From Cranoglanis bouderius (lineage: Eukaryota; Chordata; Actinopteri; Siluriformes; Cranoglanididae): 64,000 bases of DNA. Below are positions 47,151 through 59,375 of this stretch, piece after piece. Under the pieces are notes generated by a model, which was given only the letters and a program-made list of their open reading frames with translations, was not told the origin of the DNA and made no database searches. Location of the stretch: positions 20,337,027-20,401,026 of the forward strand of contig CM042548.1 in assembly GCA_023630585.1 (NCBI GenBank), given 5' to 3'. The translations under genes were made by a program, and so were the position numbers. Each line of letters starts with the position of its first letter. Within the stretch, counting starts at the first letter, position 1.

Positions 47151-48027
47151 CAAACAATGACCTAAACAAAAAGCAAAAGTTTCATCCTCTGTCCAAAAGA
47201 GGTCTTTCATCCAAAAAATAAATAAATAAATAAATCTTGCAGTCAACGAAAATCAACAAGGAGCAGTTTACTAAGATCATATTTCTACCATAATGCTGGT
47301 TATGATTGGCTTTCTTTCATTCAAACTTAGCATACTTTTGAGTGAAGTATTCCTTTAATCCCTATTAAAAATCTCTTAGCTGCAGAAATGAGGGGGAAAT
47401 GAGATAGAGGATCTGGGTGAAGAGTGTTTGTGGGGAGTTAAGCTGGGTCGGATTAGACGTGGAGAACTGTGTGAGGATACAATAAGTCAAAGATCCGGGA
47501 GCCAGCGGATAAAGCACCTAACTGATGGACCAAATTTCCCAGCTTCAAAGGACACGTCTCTTAATCAGTTCTGAGGAGGCGTGACCAAAAGATCCACTGA
47601 TATATGTAAGTCTGTAAACAAGAGCAAAACTTCCACTACCATTGCAAGCCAAGACATTTAAACCTGTACGCACTGACAAAAAAGCTGAAAACATCCAGAA
47701 ACTGGCCAACTGGACCACTGCTGTCAGTATTAAAAATATAATTTGTGTCCCAATAAATGAGCTAAACTGTTAGATAATCAGTTGTAGAAAAATGGGCTGG
47801 ATGTTAGTGCGAGGCAGACTTCTGGCCTGATAAGATTCTATGAGCTAAAAAGTTGTTGTTTTTTTTTTTATTACCAGCAGCAGGGTTTCTCTGGCTGCTC
47901 AGAGATAAAACCCTATCCTGCGGAGCCAGAAACCATTCTCCAGCCATGATGTTTTGAAATTTCTACACAGATGATGAATTGTTCCTATTTTTTATTGCGT
48001 AAGCACACATGCTGTAATTCCTAACTT
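47151..48027. other. Intergenic sequence, nothing recognised
   Basis: A short (AAAT)n run at 47217-47233. Otherwise unique. Confidence 0.6.
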
Positions 48028-49305
48028 ATAGTGGATATAAAAAGTCTACACACCCCTGTTAAAAGGGCAGATTTTTGTGAAGTAAAAGAATGAAACTAAG
48101 ATAAATCATGTCGGAACTTTTCACACCTTTAACGTGAAATTGCAAAGTATACAAATAAAGTGAAAAACAATCAGAAACGTTGTTAGGGAAAAAAAGAAAA
48201 AGAAAAAAGTTATAATACCCCGGTTGCATAAGTGTGCACACCCCTAAACTAATACATTGTTGAAGCACCTTTTGATTATATTGCACCACTCAGTCTTTTC
48301 GGCTAAGAGTCTATCAGCGTGGCACAACTTGACTTGGCAATATTTTCTCATTCTTTCTTGCAAAAACATTCTAGATCCATCATATCGTAAGGGCATCTCC
48401 TGTGCACGGCCCACTTCAGGTCACCCCACAGATTTTTAGTTGGATTCAGGTCTGGGCTCTGGCTAGGTCATTCAAAAAGGTTAAGCCATTCCTTTGTTGA
48501 TTTGGATGTATGCTTTGGGTCATTGTCATGCTGAAAGGTGAAATTCCCTTTTCATCTTCAGCTTACTAGCAGAAACCTGAAGGTTTTGCACTAAAATCGA
48601 CTGGTATTTGTAGCTATTCATGATTATCTCCACCTTGGAAAATAAAAACAGTTCTGGCTAAAAAAAAAATGCAGCTCTAAAGCACGATGCTGCCACCACC
48701 ATGCTTCACCATGGGTATGGTGTTCTTTTGGTGGTGCTTTTTTTTTTTGCTCCAAACATACCTTTTGGAATTATGGAATTATTATAACTTTTAGAATTGG
48801 TCTCATCAGACCATAACACATTTTGCCACATGGTTGGGGTGATTTAGTTGAGCTTTGATGTTTTTTTGTGAGAAAGGGCTTCCGTCTAGCCAACCTACCC
48901 CATAGCCCAGACATGTGAAGAATAGGAGAGGTTGTTGTCACATGCAGAGAGTAATCAGTGCTTGTCAGATATTCCTGCAGCTGTTGCTGTAGGTCTCTTG
49001 GCAGCCTCCCTGTTTAATTTTTCTCTTGTCATTTTATAAATTTTGGAGGGACGTCCTGTTCTTGGCGATGTCACTGTGGTGCTCCATTTTCTCCTCTTGT
49101 TGATGATGGCCTTCACAGTGTTCCATGGTACGTCTAATGTTTTGGAAGTTCTTTTATACCTCTCGCTTGATCAATATCTTTTGACAAGTGAGATACCATG
49201 TATGCTTTGTAAGTTCTGACATGATTTATCTTAGTTTAATTTTTTTTACTTCACAAAAACCTGCAATTTTAACAGGGGTGTGTAGACTTTTCTATATCCA
49301 CTGTA
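48028..49305 (-). pseudogene. Tc1-like transposon with long inverted repeats, decayed
   Basis: 1278 bp. Left end TATAGTGGATATAAAAAGTC and inverted right end TACAGTGGATATAGAAAAGT. The similarity continues for about 100 bases into TTTTTGTGAAGTAAA and AAACTAAGATAAATCATGTC on both sides. Inside, the minus strand holds a shifted Tc1-type transposase with a relic of the SQSPDLNP catalytic region near 48440-48480 (read there as PEPRPESN). Stops and frameshifts make it inactive. Confidence 0.8.
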
Positions 49306-51027
49306 GCTTCCCACACTAAAAAGCCAGCCTGCTTAAACTAACTAGACATTTTCTTATCAGTCAGTCTTTTACATTCTATTATGTTTGGACCCCATTTCAC
49401 ACTTCCATGCATATCTGACCTGGATTAGTGACACCAGGGTCCCAGGCTAAACGTAGTGTGAATAGGAGCTCCACCAGACTCAAAGAATCTGCCTGCTTAA
49501 TCTGGTAATGTATTCTCAGGGTCAGGAGGTCCCTTTTTCCAATCATCGCTGGGGATTTACACAGCTTTCTCCTGGAATGTGCCCCGTCCACAGTTCTCTC
49601 CATGCTGCACCTCTGTTTGTCACCCCATCCAATTTTCCACAGGATTTCACCACCAAATAGAGAATAAAGAGGAAGCCTGGAGCAGCATCCTATCAAACAT
49701 TTAAGTCGTCAATTAGCGGTTTCCAGGCCTGGGAAAATAAAGATATATATCTCGCGTATCACTTTACATTGCTTTGCAGCATTCCTGTGTCAAATTGGTA
49801 AAATTGATATGAAAGTAATACAAATATCACAGGTATGAGACGTTTGCATTATTAACAGCAACGCTGTAATTGGGGAATAATGATTAATCCATCTGTCAGA
49901 ATAGAGGGGGAAAAAGAAGAGGCTGTTATGAAAACCAGTAGATTGCAATAAATGGGGCTCCACTAACCTCTGCGCATACAGTATAATTTAAAACAATGCT
50001 GTTAAAGTCACATACTTCTGTTATTATTGCATTTGTTGTAAATTGTGTTCATGAATAGGTGAACTGGTTTAACTCACAACCATGCCATGATTCCAAGAAA
50101 TCTATGATTCTGAATTTCTGTTAATGAATTTGGCTACATTCAGTAAATAGAGTGAAAACCTGAATAACCTTTAAAATAAGAATAACTTTTTTTTTTATTA
50201 TTATTAATCTTGGCATGTACTTTAGCATTATTTAACATTTAAAAAAATGTTTCTACAGCCTGACTGAAATCTCTCAATTAAGAAAACGTTTGATGAACTT
50301 TTGCTCATGATCGCATATTTATCTTCTATATTGGTAATTCTTGAATCATAAGCTAAGTAATGCTTCTTAAGTAAATAAGAAGGAATATGTAGAGGAGGAC
50401 AGCTGAGCTCAGATGAGCTCACACACTGGGCCAGACATGAAAAGAATCTCGGCCCAAGATCGAACTCAGGAACTGAGACAAAAATTAAAATCACAATCAC
50501 AATCAGTTATAGACCAGCATAGTCAGCCTTTTTTTATTGAATAACACCAAATATGTATATTTAATAATAAAAAAGAGAGAGAGAGAGAGAGCAAAAGAGT
50601 CTGGAAGAGCCACTTTTGTATCTGTTTAGAATACAGATATACAGTATCTAATATAACAACAGAACCTATGAGCGGATGCAGGGCTTGTCAGTAGATTTCA
50701 TACATAATTCATAGGAATTTTATTCATTTTGATTCGGTTCATAAGAATGAAGTAGTAGAAACTCTTTAACTCCAACCTCCCTTATCTTAACCATTTCTAA
50801 CACTCCATAAATTGCAGATCTTTCAAAATTTTCCAATTTAGTGAAATAGTGTTCTAATATATTATATATTTTTATTGGATTGATGTGACCATTTGCTTGA
50901 GCAGAATACCAGTTTTGGAGGCATATTCTAGGCTAATTCAAACAAAATTTCAAAATGCTAATTCAAACTAATTGTATTTCCCATATAGTGTGCCTAATTG
51001 AGACATAATGGAAATTCAGTTCAAAAC
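49306..51027. other. Intergenic sequence, nothing recognised
   Basis: Contains (GA)n at 50574-50591. No coding signal. Confidence 0.6.
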
Positions 51028-51180
51028 ATCCACCCATCCATCCATCCATTTTCCATGCTGCTTATCCTACACAGAGTTTTGGGGGGAAACTGGAGCCTAT
51101 CCCAGGGAACTTGGGGCACAAGGCGGGGGACACCCTGGACGGGGTTCCAACCCATCGCAGAGCGCAATCGCACACACATT
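51028..51180 (-). mobile_element. Mermaid-like SINE, 3' part, split by a transposon
   Basis: In reverse it ends with the TCCATTTTCC-type tail and CCTATCCCAGG words of the family. The remaining part continues at 52495-52665 on the other side of the Tc1-like element. Confidence 0.8.
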
Positions 51181-52494
51181 TACAGTGGGTATAGAAAAGA
51201 ATCACCCCCCTTTAAAATAATCACATTTTGTTGCTTTTCAGCCTGATATGAAAATGGACATAGTTTTTGTTTTATCCAGCTGTATTTACTCAGTGCAACT
51301 TATAACATCCAAGTGAAAGATATAACACCAACATGTCAGAAAAAACTAAAAAAACTAAAATAAATAAACAGAATCACTGAGTTGGAAAAAGGATCACCCC
51401 CCCTCCTAAAAATGAGTTGTAAACTCAATAAGGTGTAGATAATCACCTTCTCAATGGCACACAAAGCCATTTGACTTTCAAATGTGATCAGCTGTGGTCA
51501 TTTTGATTAGCTCAGCATGAAAAGAGCTTTCCTGGAGCATTTTTCAGTCCTTGGTAGTGCAACTGAAGCAAACAATCAACTATGGATGGCAAGGAACTGT
51601 CAAAAGATCTCCGGGATAAAGTTGTGGACAGGCACAAGTCAGGAGATGGATACGAAAAAATTTCAAAGGCTTTATCAATGCCTAGAAGCACAGTGAAGTC
51701 TATTATTAAGAAGTGGAAGGTATTCGGTATAACACAGACCCTCCCTGGATCAGGACGTAGCTCCAAACTGGATGAAAGAGCCAGGAGGAAACTGGTCAGA
51801 GAGGCTACCAAGAGGCCTACAGCAACTCTGAAGCAGTTGCAGGAATTTATGACAAAGAGTGGTCATTGTGTGCATGTGACAACAATATCACAAATTCTCC
51901 ACAAATGTGGCTTTCATGGGAGGGTTGCAAGAAAAAAGCCACCCACGACTGAGCTTTGCCAAAACGCACCTTGAAGATTCTGAGGCCACATGGAAAAAGG
52001 TGTTATGGTCAGATGAGATTAAAATTGAATTATTTGAACTCAACACCAAACGATATATCTGGCAGAAATCCAATACAGCTCACCATCCAAATAACACCAT
52101 TCCTACAGTAAAGCATGGAGGTGGTAATATCCTGTTATGGGGTGTTTCTCTGCAGCAGGGACTGGAGCACTTGTCAGGATAGAAGGAAAAATGGATGGGG
52201 CAAAATACCGTTAAATTCTTGAGGAAAATCTGCTGCCCTCTGCCAGAAAGTTGTCAATGGGAAGAATGTTTACCTTCCAACATGACAATGACCCAAAGCA
52301 CACAGCAAAACTGATCACACAGTGGTTGAAGGACAAAAAGGTGAATGTCCTTGCATGGCCTAGTCAGAGCCCAGACTTAAACCCCATTGAAAATCTGTGG
52401 AATGACTTGAAGACTGCAGTCCACAAACGGTCACCATCAAATTTAACTGAACTTGAACAGTTCTGCAATGAAGAGTGCAAAAGCACCCACTGTA
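51181..52494 (+). pseudogene. Tc1-like transposon inserted in a SINE, broken transposase
   Basis: Bounded by TA on both sides, with the ends TACAGTGGGT and ACCCACTGTA. The transposase starts at 51582 (MDGKELSKDLRDKVVDRHKS) with the paired HTH (MPRSTVKSIIKKWK) and HTH-linker GSGRSSK. It is shifted near 51940 into a second frame holding the first catalytic Asp (VLWSDEIKIELF) and PTVKHGGGNILLWG, and again before 52251 (TFQHDNDPKHTAK, SQSPDLNPIENLW). So all three DDE residues can be seen, spread over three frames. The last part of the protein and most of the 3' inverted repeat are deleted, leaving only the last ten bases. Confidence 0.88.
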
Positions 52495-52665
52495 CACACC
52501 ACCGGCAATTTGGAAATGCCAATCAGCCTACAGTGCATGTCTTTGGACTGGGGAGGAAACCGGAGTAACTGGAGGAAAACATGAAACACAGGGAAAACAT
52601 GCACGCACACTCCCCGCACACAGGCCTGGGGTGAGATTTGAACCCCCAAACCCGGCTATACCCAA
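52495..52665 (-). mobile_element. Mermaid-like SINE, 5' part, split by a transposon
   Basis: Continues the SINE at 51028-51180: AATTTGGAAATGCCAATCAG, AGTGCATGTCTTTGGACTGG, then GAACATGCACGC-type words and a tRNA-like head reading, in reverse, GGGTTCAAATCTCACC. Confidence 0.8.
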
Positions 52666-53710
52666 CTACAATAATTGTTTTGTGAATTACTTCAAGTCAG
52701 CATCACAACTCTCCCAAAAGATCAGGAATCGCAGACTGAAACAAGAAGAAAGCGTTAGTTAGTTCCAGACTTTTAGTATTAAAATAGAAATGGCCATCAT
52801 ACCAGTTCAAGCATCAAGATCATAAGCCATCAAGTTAGCATAAGGAGTCAGTAAAAATTAATGGTATTGTGATATTTAGGAACATTTTCACCATAAAGTA
52901 AGCAAATCTCAATGCCAGACATGAGCTATTTTAGTTAATTCCATCATAAAATGTAATTAACAATGATTTTAATATAGAAGTCTATGGTGTTTTGGATCAT
53001 CCTCCCCATCAGAATGTTAATGTGTTCCTGTTCTCATTACAGCATTGCTGCATGAGCTGCCAGTCATCACAGTACATGCGCTGTGTGAGAGAGACAATGC
53101 AGGAGCCATGGGGAGACTGAGACAAACAGAGGGATCCCAACACATCAACTCCCCCTCTCCCCATCGCTTATTATTATCATCATCATCTCTCTGACTGATG
53201 TTCTAGAAAACTGCAGGAACTAAGAGAGTAATAAACATATAAAACTTCCTCCCCACCATTGCAGCCTTGCCCAACCCTCATCCTTCCATCTCACTGATTC
53301 CCACGCTACTTTTGCCTGTCATTCAAGCCGACTGACAGGTCTTTCATAAAACACAACAGCGCCCCTCAGATCATCATGACAATGACAGTTGACAGTGGTC
53401 CAGGGCTTATTGTTTTTCTTTAGCATCAAACAGCATGTCTGGTGTCCTACAGTGTGTAGGAATTTTGCTGAAACAAAAAACATGATTATTGACTAAATGC
53501 TGCATAATATGACATTCCTGAGCAGCTCCGAGTCACCCTGGCAATACTGTAATAGTATTTCACAGTCAGCACTGTGTCTGTAGAAGGTTGGGAAATTTAT
53601 AGGCATATGTCATGAGCCAGTTCATCAGATGCAACATCTCCTCCAACTAGTTTTGAGATGGCAACCAAGGTGAGAAGGAGTGGGGGTGTAAACAAAGAAA
53701 GTCCAATATA
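52666..53710. other. Intergenic sequence with a non-repetitive block
   Basis: 53030-53450 is balanced in composition and free of repeats, with a TGACAG cluster near 53330 and 53380 and a short (ATC)n. It may be conserved noncoding DNA; see findings. Confidence 0.4.
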
Positions 53711-54282
53711 TACAGTGGTGTGAAAAGTATTTGCCCCCGTCCTGATTTCTTCTGTTTTTGTGTGTATCTCATACTAAATTGTTTCAGAAATGAAAACAAA
53801 ATCTAAGATAAAACAAAGGCAACCTGAGTAAACACAAAATACAGTTTTTGAATTATGATGTTATTTATTGAAGCAAAAAAGTTATCCAATACCAACTGGG
53901 ACTGTGTGAAAATGTATTTGCCCCCATAGTTACTAATTCCCCAAATCTATGAAACTGCATTCATAATGGGGTTCAGCTGGACTAGATGCTGATTACTGAG
54001 GCCTGATTACTGCAAACCCTGTTCAATCAAATCAACACTTAAATAGAACCCTTTTCAACAGCATGAAGTTGGATGAAAGGTCTTACCCAGTAACACACTA
54101 TGCCGAACTGAAAGAAATTCCATTTTTGCTTCAGTAAAAAAATAAATAAATAAAAACTGTATTGTGTGTTTACTCAGGTTGCCTTTGTTTTATGCTGTAT
54201 TTCGTTTGAAGATCTAAAACTATTTAGTATGCGATATACACAAAAACAGAAGAAATCGGGAATACTTTTTCACAGCACTGTA
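53711..54282. mobile_element. Tc1/mariner-type MITE
   Basis: The ends TACAGTGGTGTGAAAAGTAT and the inverted TACAGTGCTGTGAAAAAGTA match, bounded by TA. Long inverted similarity continues (CCTGATTTCTTCTGTTTTTG against CAAAAACAGAAGAAATCGGG, and AACAAAGGCAACCTGAGTAA against its inverse). 572 bp without coding. Confidence 0.85.
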
Positions 54283-55984
54283 TACTATAAAAGTAAGAGG
54301 AAATAGATTCAGGAGTGAGAGAGTTTGTCTTTCTGAACAGACAGTTGTTCTCTAATTTGTTCTGGAATGTTCTTACACAATCAGTTTGCAATAGCATTTT
54401 TCTACCAGAGAGGGAACATTTCCAAAATCATACATTCTGTAGCTTTGTGACAGTAAGTATGAGACAGATTGGGTTTGTCTGCAAAACGCAGACCATTGGG
54501 CATGAGAGAGTGACTGCTCTGTAATAGGTTTTCTATGATAAGAAGTCAAGTTAGCCTTTGCTACCCATGTAGCTTGAATGTAGCTAACAAAATTTGCGAC
54601 TTCTATATACTGGATCAAAGATAACACCCACATTCCCATACATGGTCTTCAAGGCACACCCACTCGGAGCTGCTCTCATTTCCATATATAGACTCAATGG
54701 CACAACCAAATTTCCATACAGTATATACATTAAAAAAAGGGGGGTGGGGGTGTCTTGAGTAAAAAGCCTTTGACTCTATGAATGAGATTTCGCAGTGTTT
54801 ACAGTAATCCTTATCCCTACATGACATTTCTCACCAGTGTGGCCAATACAAACGACGGCTCTGGGCAGTCTGCCTGTTTTTCAGTCCATTCTCATGTGTG
54901 CCAGGACTAGATGGTCAACTGCCTTGTCTGGCCTAGAGCGCTAGTGAAAAGGAAGAATGCACCATGCTGAATGTGCTTTCTGATGAGATGGGACAGTTGA
55001 ATGGAAGCAAACCAGGGCCACAAGGCCTTTGGCACGAGGAGGCTGATCCTGTCCACTGTTGCGAAAAGCCTTTGGCTGTGGGTGGGTAGAAACAATAGCT
55101 CTGCTGGCCACAAAGTCATGGGCATGGGCGTTTTATGAAGTAAAAGTGGATTTAGGAACTGGCTTTAAACTTAAGGCAAGCCTTGAAGCTTTCCATGACC
55201 TCAAAAATTAGCCATATCATTCTCACTCTCTCTTTTCCCATATATCCATTTCATAGCTGTCTATCCTTCAATTGTTCATTTTAGCATAAAACAACTGTAC
55301 CAACTGCATTCACCCTCCTCCACTTTCAAAAGCCAAGGATGCTATTTTTCGGAAAATATGTGCAACCAAATGAGTATATCATACTCTGTAGTCTGTTGAC
55401 TCCATGAGGCGAGTCTTCTATGCTTAATAAAATAAGGATCCAAGGTCTGCACGGTCTGCAAACCTTTTCTCCTCCATTAATTTGGGGGATGTATCTTTAT
55501 AAAATCAAAAGGCTCAGAGAGACTGCGAGACACAGTGAGGTGGTGGAAAGATGTAGAAGTGATGGATGAAGGACGTCTGGGCTCTCTCCAAGGGGATCAC
55601 GCCATCACTGCACACCTCCATTAAGTGAGAGAAGAGAAGGCTTAAGAGAGGCTGACAGGAGATGAGATAATCTCTTCTAACTAACAGCTGGCCCTGGCTC
55701 AAGGGAGCAATCTCTGGACACAAGGCTGGGGGTGGCTTCTGTACTTCATTATTCTGCATCTGAATTTGGTTTGGGGGGGGGTGGGAAATGGTAGAAAGAG
55801 AGTTCATATTTCATACCTTGGTAAAACTTTAATTTACAGTAATGCTGTCTATTACAGCTAAGGTTATTATCAATAGTTTTATTATCATTAATTTTATCCA
55901 TTTGTTTTATAAATGTATAAAAGAACGTACAAAGTAGAACATTTGGCAGAAATCTCAAGTGAAATACACTTGGGACTTGATACA
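54283..55984. other. Intergenic sequence, nothing recognised
   Basis: Unique sequence with no coding signal or repeat ends. Confidence 0.6.
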
Positions 55985-56105
55985 ATCCAAGCACAGAGCT
56001 GGGAGGTTAAGGGTTAAGTGTCTTTCTCAAGTGCCCAACAGTGGTCCTCTTACAGTTTTAGATCACTAGTTCAGAAGGTTAATATCTAAGCTACAACTGC
56101 TACAT
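55985..56105 (-). mobile_element. Possible decayed SINE
   Basis: GGTTAAGGGTTAAGTGTCTT followed by CAAGTGCCCAACAGTGG resembles the tRNA-SINE body seen at 59.2 kb in reverse. Weak. Confidence 0.35.
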
Positions 56106-57150
56106 ACCACTGTACACACTGTATGATCCTATCTCAGTATTTTTTTTTATTTTCTATTATAAGTGAATAGTACACTCTTTAAAGATATTTCTTTGGTTTG
56201 TCTCTCTGGACTGTTTCCCGATATGACATGGCTCCTTTAAAAAATAAATAAATAAATAAAAAACTAAGACTATAACTATCCAAAGAATCCTGTTTCTAAG
56301 AGTGTACACTTTTCAGATCAAGTTTAAGAACCCCTTAATTATTTTTGTTAGTGCACTTGATTTATGTAGATCAAATTCCTGACTGACCAATAGTAATTAT
56401 TATGATGACATTAGTCTTTGGAAGCAGTAAGAATAGCCTTCATACTCTTTTGTGCATTGTTAAATCATCTATTCTCACCTACTAACATTTTATATGAAAT
56501 AAAGCAGTCATGCTAGAGCTACTGGAGGAAGGTTAGATTTATGCCCCTATTTATGCCCCTATATAGGCTTTTAGATTTATGACCCTATGTGAAGCTAAAG
56601 CCACATAGATCTGAGTATGTATGTAAGTATGTGCAGCTTGTAGACTGGGTTTCGAACTAACAGTACCCATGTGTTTCTGATTGAGCAGTGGCCATCCATT
56701 TTGGCTGTCCTTGAAATGTAGTTTCTTCTATTTGAGCCCATTTTCCCCAATGACATGTTTACCAGACAGTAAATCTAAGAGTCTGCAGGCCTCCATCATA
56801 CTCCAAGCAATGAAATCCTGAGGGAAAAACACACTGTATATACAACTGTCATTTAAAGGAACCAGAATCAAAACACTGCATTACCCTCAGTTATGGGTAT
56901 CAAAGTTTTAGTTCATTTGTTCGTAAGTTTTAAGCTTTGGCAGCAGGCGCCAGTGGTGCACACAAGTGTTACATTTGCTCTTGATTTCAGCGATCAGAGC
57001 AGCGATCAGAACTCCACGTTTCTGATTGCACACCCCAAAAACGTCCCCCTCAGCATCATGTGCTGTTTCTTTTAGGGCTCGTAAATGAATCCTAATCACC
57101 TTTTAATCACCTCAAGTTCTGGATACGAATGGAAAAAGAGAAGGGAAAAT

Positions 57151-57188
<38 letters not shown>

Positions 57189-57350
57189 TCAGGGACTTTT
57201 TTTCCCTCCCTTATTCACTCAGAATTCCTGGGTAATGGCTGGGCTGTAACCATACAGCACCACTCGCTGCCAAGTGAAACAGCGGTTTCTGCCAGTTTCT
57301 CTATGTTTATTTCTCTCCATTTTTCATCCTTTGCTTTCCCCCTCCTTTAA
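56106..57350. other. Intergenic sequence with a (GA)n tract
   Basis: (GA)n at 57152-57184 and a short (AAAT)n at 56239-56262. Nothing else seen. Confidence 0.6.
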
Positions 57351-58556
57351 TGACACACATTCACAAAAAAAAGTCATATACAGAATCTGCATTTAATTTG
57401 CATGGCAGGCCACCATGTCTCCCCCGCCCCTCCCTCCTCCCTCTCTCTTTTCACTTTGTTCAACTCTTGCTGTTTTTTCGTGCATTCAGCAAATATTTAG
57501 GCCAAGGCCAGGATTTGTGGCTGAGGTTTCTATTACTCAGAGCGGAGAATATTTTCTGAGAAAGCTCGCCTGCCAGCAACAGATTTTTGCTAAGGCTAAC
57601 ATTGACCGCTTCAAATTAGCTTTGAATGGGCAAACAAGGAGGTTTGCTGGGAAAGTGAGACAATTAGTTTGGTGCTTTTGGCATCTCTGTCTAGTTCTGG
57701 AGTCATGAAAATCTGGCTAGAAATCCTTACTGGAGCTTTATAATAAAATAAAGCAGCAGTCTTATAAAAGGATAACCAACACCTAGATTCAGCTGAAAAT
57801 TTGAGCATTATCAGACATTGAAATAGATTTTGTGGGAGAAAAAAAAGATCTGAACTGAAGTGCATCTTCAAGGCATATCCGATCTTTATTTACAAAAGGT
57901 ACAATGAAGAAAGGCTAGCAGTACAAAGTAGAGGGTTTGTTGAGTTTGGCAGGCCGGCCACTAGGCTTTGCTTTGGAAAACACAGCAAGTGAGCTGCTGG
58001 AAGACTTCTTAAGTCATCTCACTCACGCACTCAGAAGTGAGAGTCATTCCCACATAATATGGTCCTTGAAGATCTGATGCGCTGCTATCCAAGAGCCGCA
58101 GCCGCTGGGGAAGTGGAATGCAAGCCCCGGAGCGGAAAGGGGTTTGGGATCAATCTACTCTAATTTTGAGGTCTGAAACCACAGCACATCATAAAGTGCA
58201 AAGGAGACGTTCCTACTGAGAGAGCTCCATATTTGGTTGAGATTATGGATGCCATGGTTTATAACCCACAAAGCTATGGAGAAAGTGAATATAATGTGAG
58301 CGTAATTTCTCAGAGGCTTTGAGATCTCTCTGCTGATCTGGGTTTTGGAGGGAGAGGAAAGTTTCCAGTATTGTATGTTTTTTAATACACTTTATGCAGC
58401 ATAGGCTTTCAGCACTCGAGTCAGCACATTTCACTGATGACTGATCTTTCAAACAAAGCAACACTATAAAAGAACATGGAAAATTCCTCTATACTGCACT
58501 TGTACAATACAACAATCACATGTATTCATGCTTTATTCAAACCAGCAGACTAATAA
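57351..58556. other. Intergenic sequence with a possible conserved block
   Basis: 57360-57700 is non-repetitive and of balanced composition; see findings. No coding signal is supported for the open frames here. Confidence 0.4.
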
Positions 58557-58655
58557 GATAAGTAGCTGAGGGTTAAGGTTATTGCCGAAGTGCTGGGAAT
58601 TGAACTTTCCAATCAGTAGCCCAAAGCGTTAACTCTGAGCCACCGTTTGTAGGAT
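58557..58655 (-). mobile_element. Decayed tRNA-derived SINE
   Basis: In reverse: GGTGGCTCAGAGTTAACGCT, then GGAAAGTTCAATTCCCAGCA, a B-box-like sequence, and CTTAACCCTCAGC at the other end. Confidence 0.6.
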
Positions 58656-58694
58656 TGATATACATTTTCATCAGCATTAGAAAAACTCAAAACC

Positions 58695-58865
58695 CATAGA
58701 CTGCCATAAAGGGGCTTCTGATTGGCGCAACAGAAAAGTGTTGGCCCCGAGGTCAGGAGGTTGCGAGTTCAAATCCTGACAATACCATCTGTAGCTGGAA
58801 GCCTAGAGAGCAAAATTGACCATGGTCCCTGTGTGCTCTCTTTCTCTCTCTCCCCTGTCAATCAC
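58695..58865 (+). mobile_element. tRNA-derived SINE, second type
   Basis: TGATTGGCGCAACAGAAAAG, then GTTGCGAGTTCAAATCCTGA, giving a good B box. The body GTCCCTGTGTGCTCTC ends in a CT-rich tail. Confidence 0.6.
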
Positions 58866-59184
58866 AGCACCACTAATCTGTGAGCTGATGTATGAGAAAG
58901 AGGGTAGATAGAACTTCCAAACTGTGTTGTGAAAAGATGCAGTTGGTTGGATTCAAGTGTGTTGGTATGTTGTATGGTAAGAGAGAGCTGGTTTTGGGGA
59001 GGAAATGGAGTGAAAAGAAGAGAATGCCACAGGAATACAGATTTCACATGTGTCTGCCCTGAAACTACCAAATTGTTTAAAATTTTCTGGACCAATGTAT
59101 CTGAGATTCAGCTCAGTAACATAACAATAGTGTACTATTCACTCATAAGACAAAACTACTGAAGCAAGTACATGGGAACATCAT

Positions 59185-59375
59185 ATGGTGGTGGCTCGGT
59201 TGTTAAGGTTGGTGTCAAGTTAGTGATTTCAAAGCCCTTGTGTGCCAGAAAACCACTGCTGGACCCTTGAGCATGACAATTAACCCTTAACTGCTCAGGT
59301 CTGTGCCGGGAAAGCATCCTATCCTATCCCAGCTTTATTTTCCTTCTGAAAAATGTCTGCCAAATGAATAGATTC
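59185..59375 (+). mobile_element. tRNA-derived SINE
   Basis: GGTGGCTCGGTTGTTAAGGT head, TGGACCCTTGAGCATGACAA and TTAACCCTTAACTGCTCAGG body, and the typical fish SINE tail AATGTCTGCCAAATGAATA. Confidence 0.7.
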
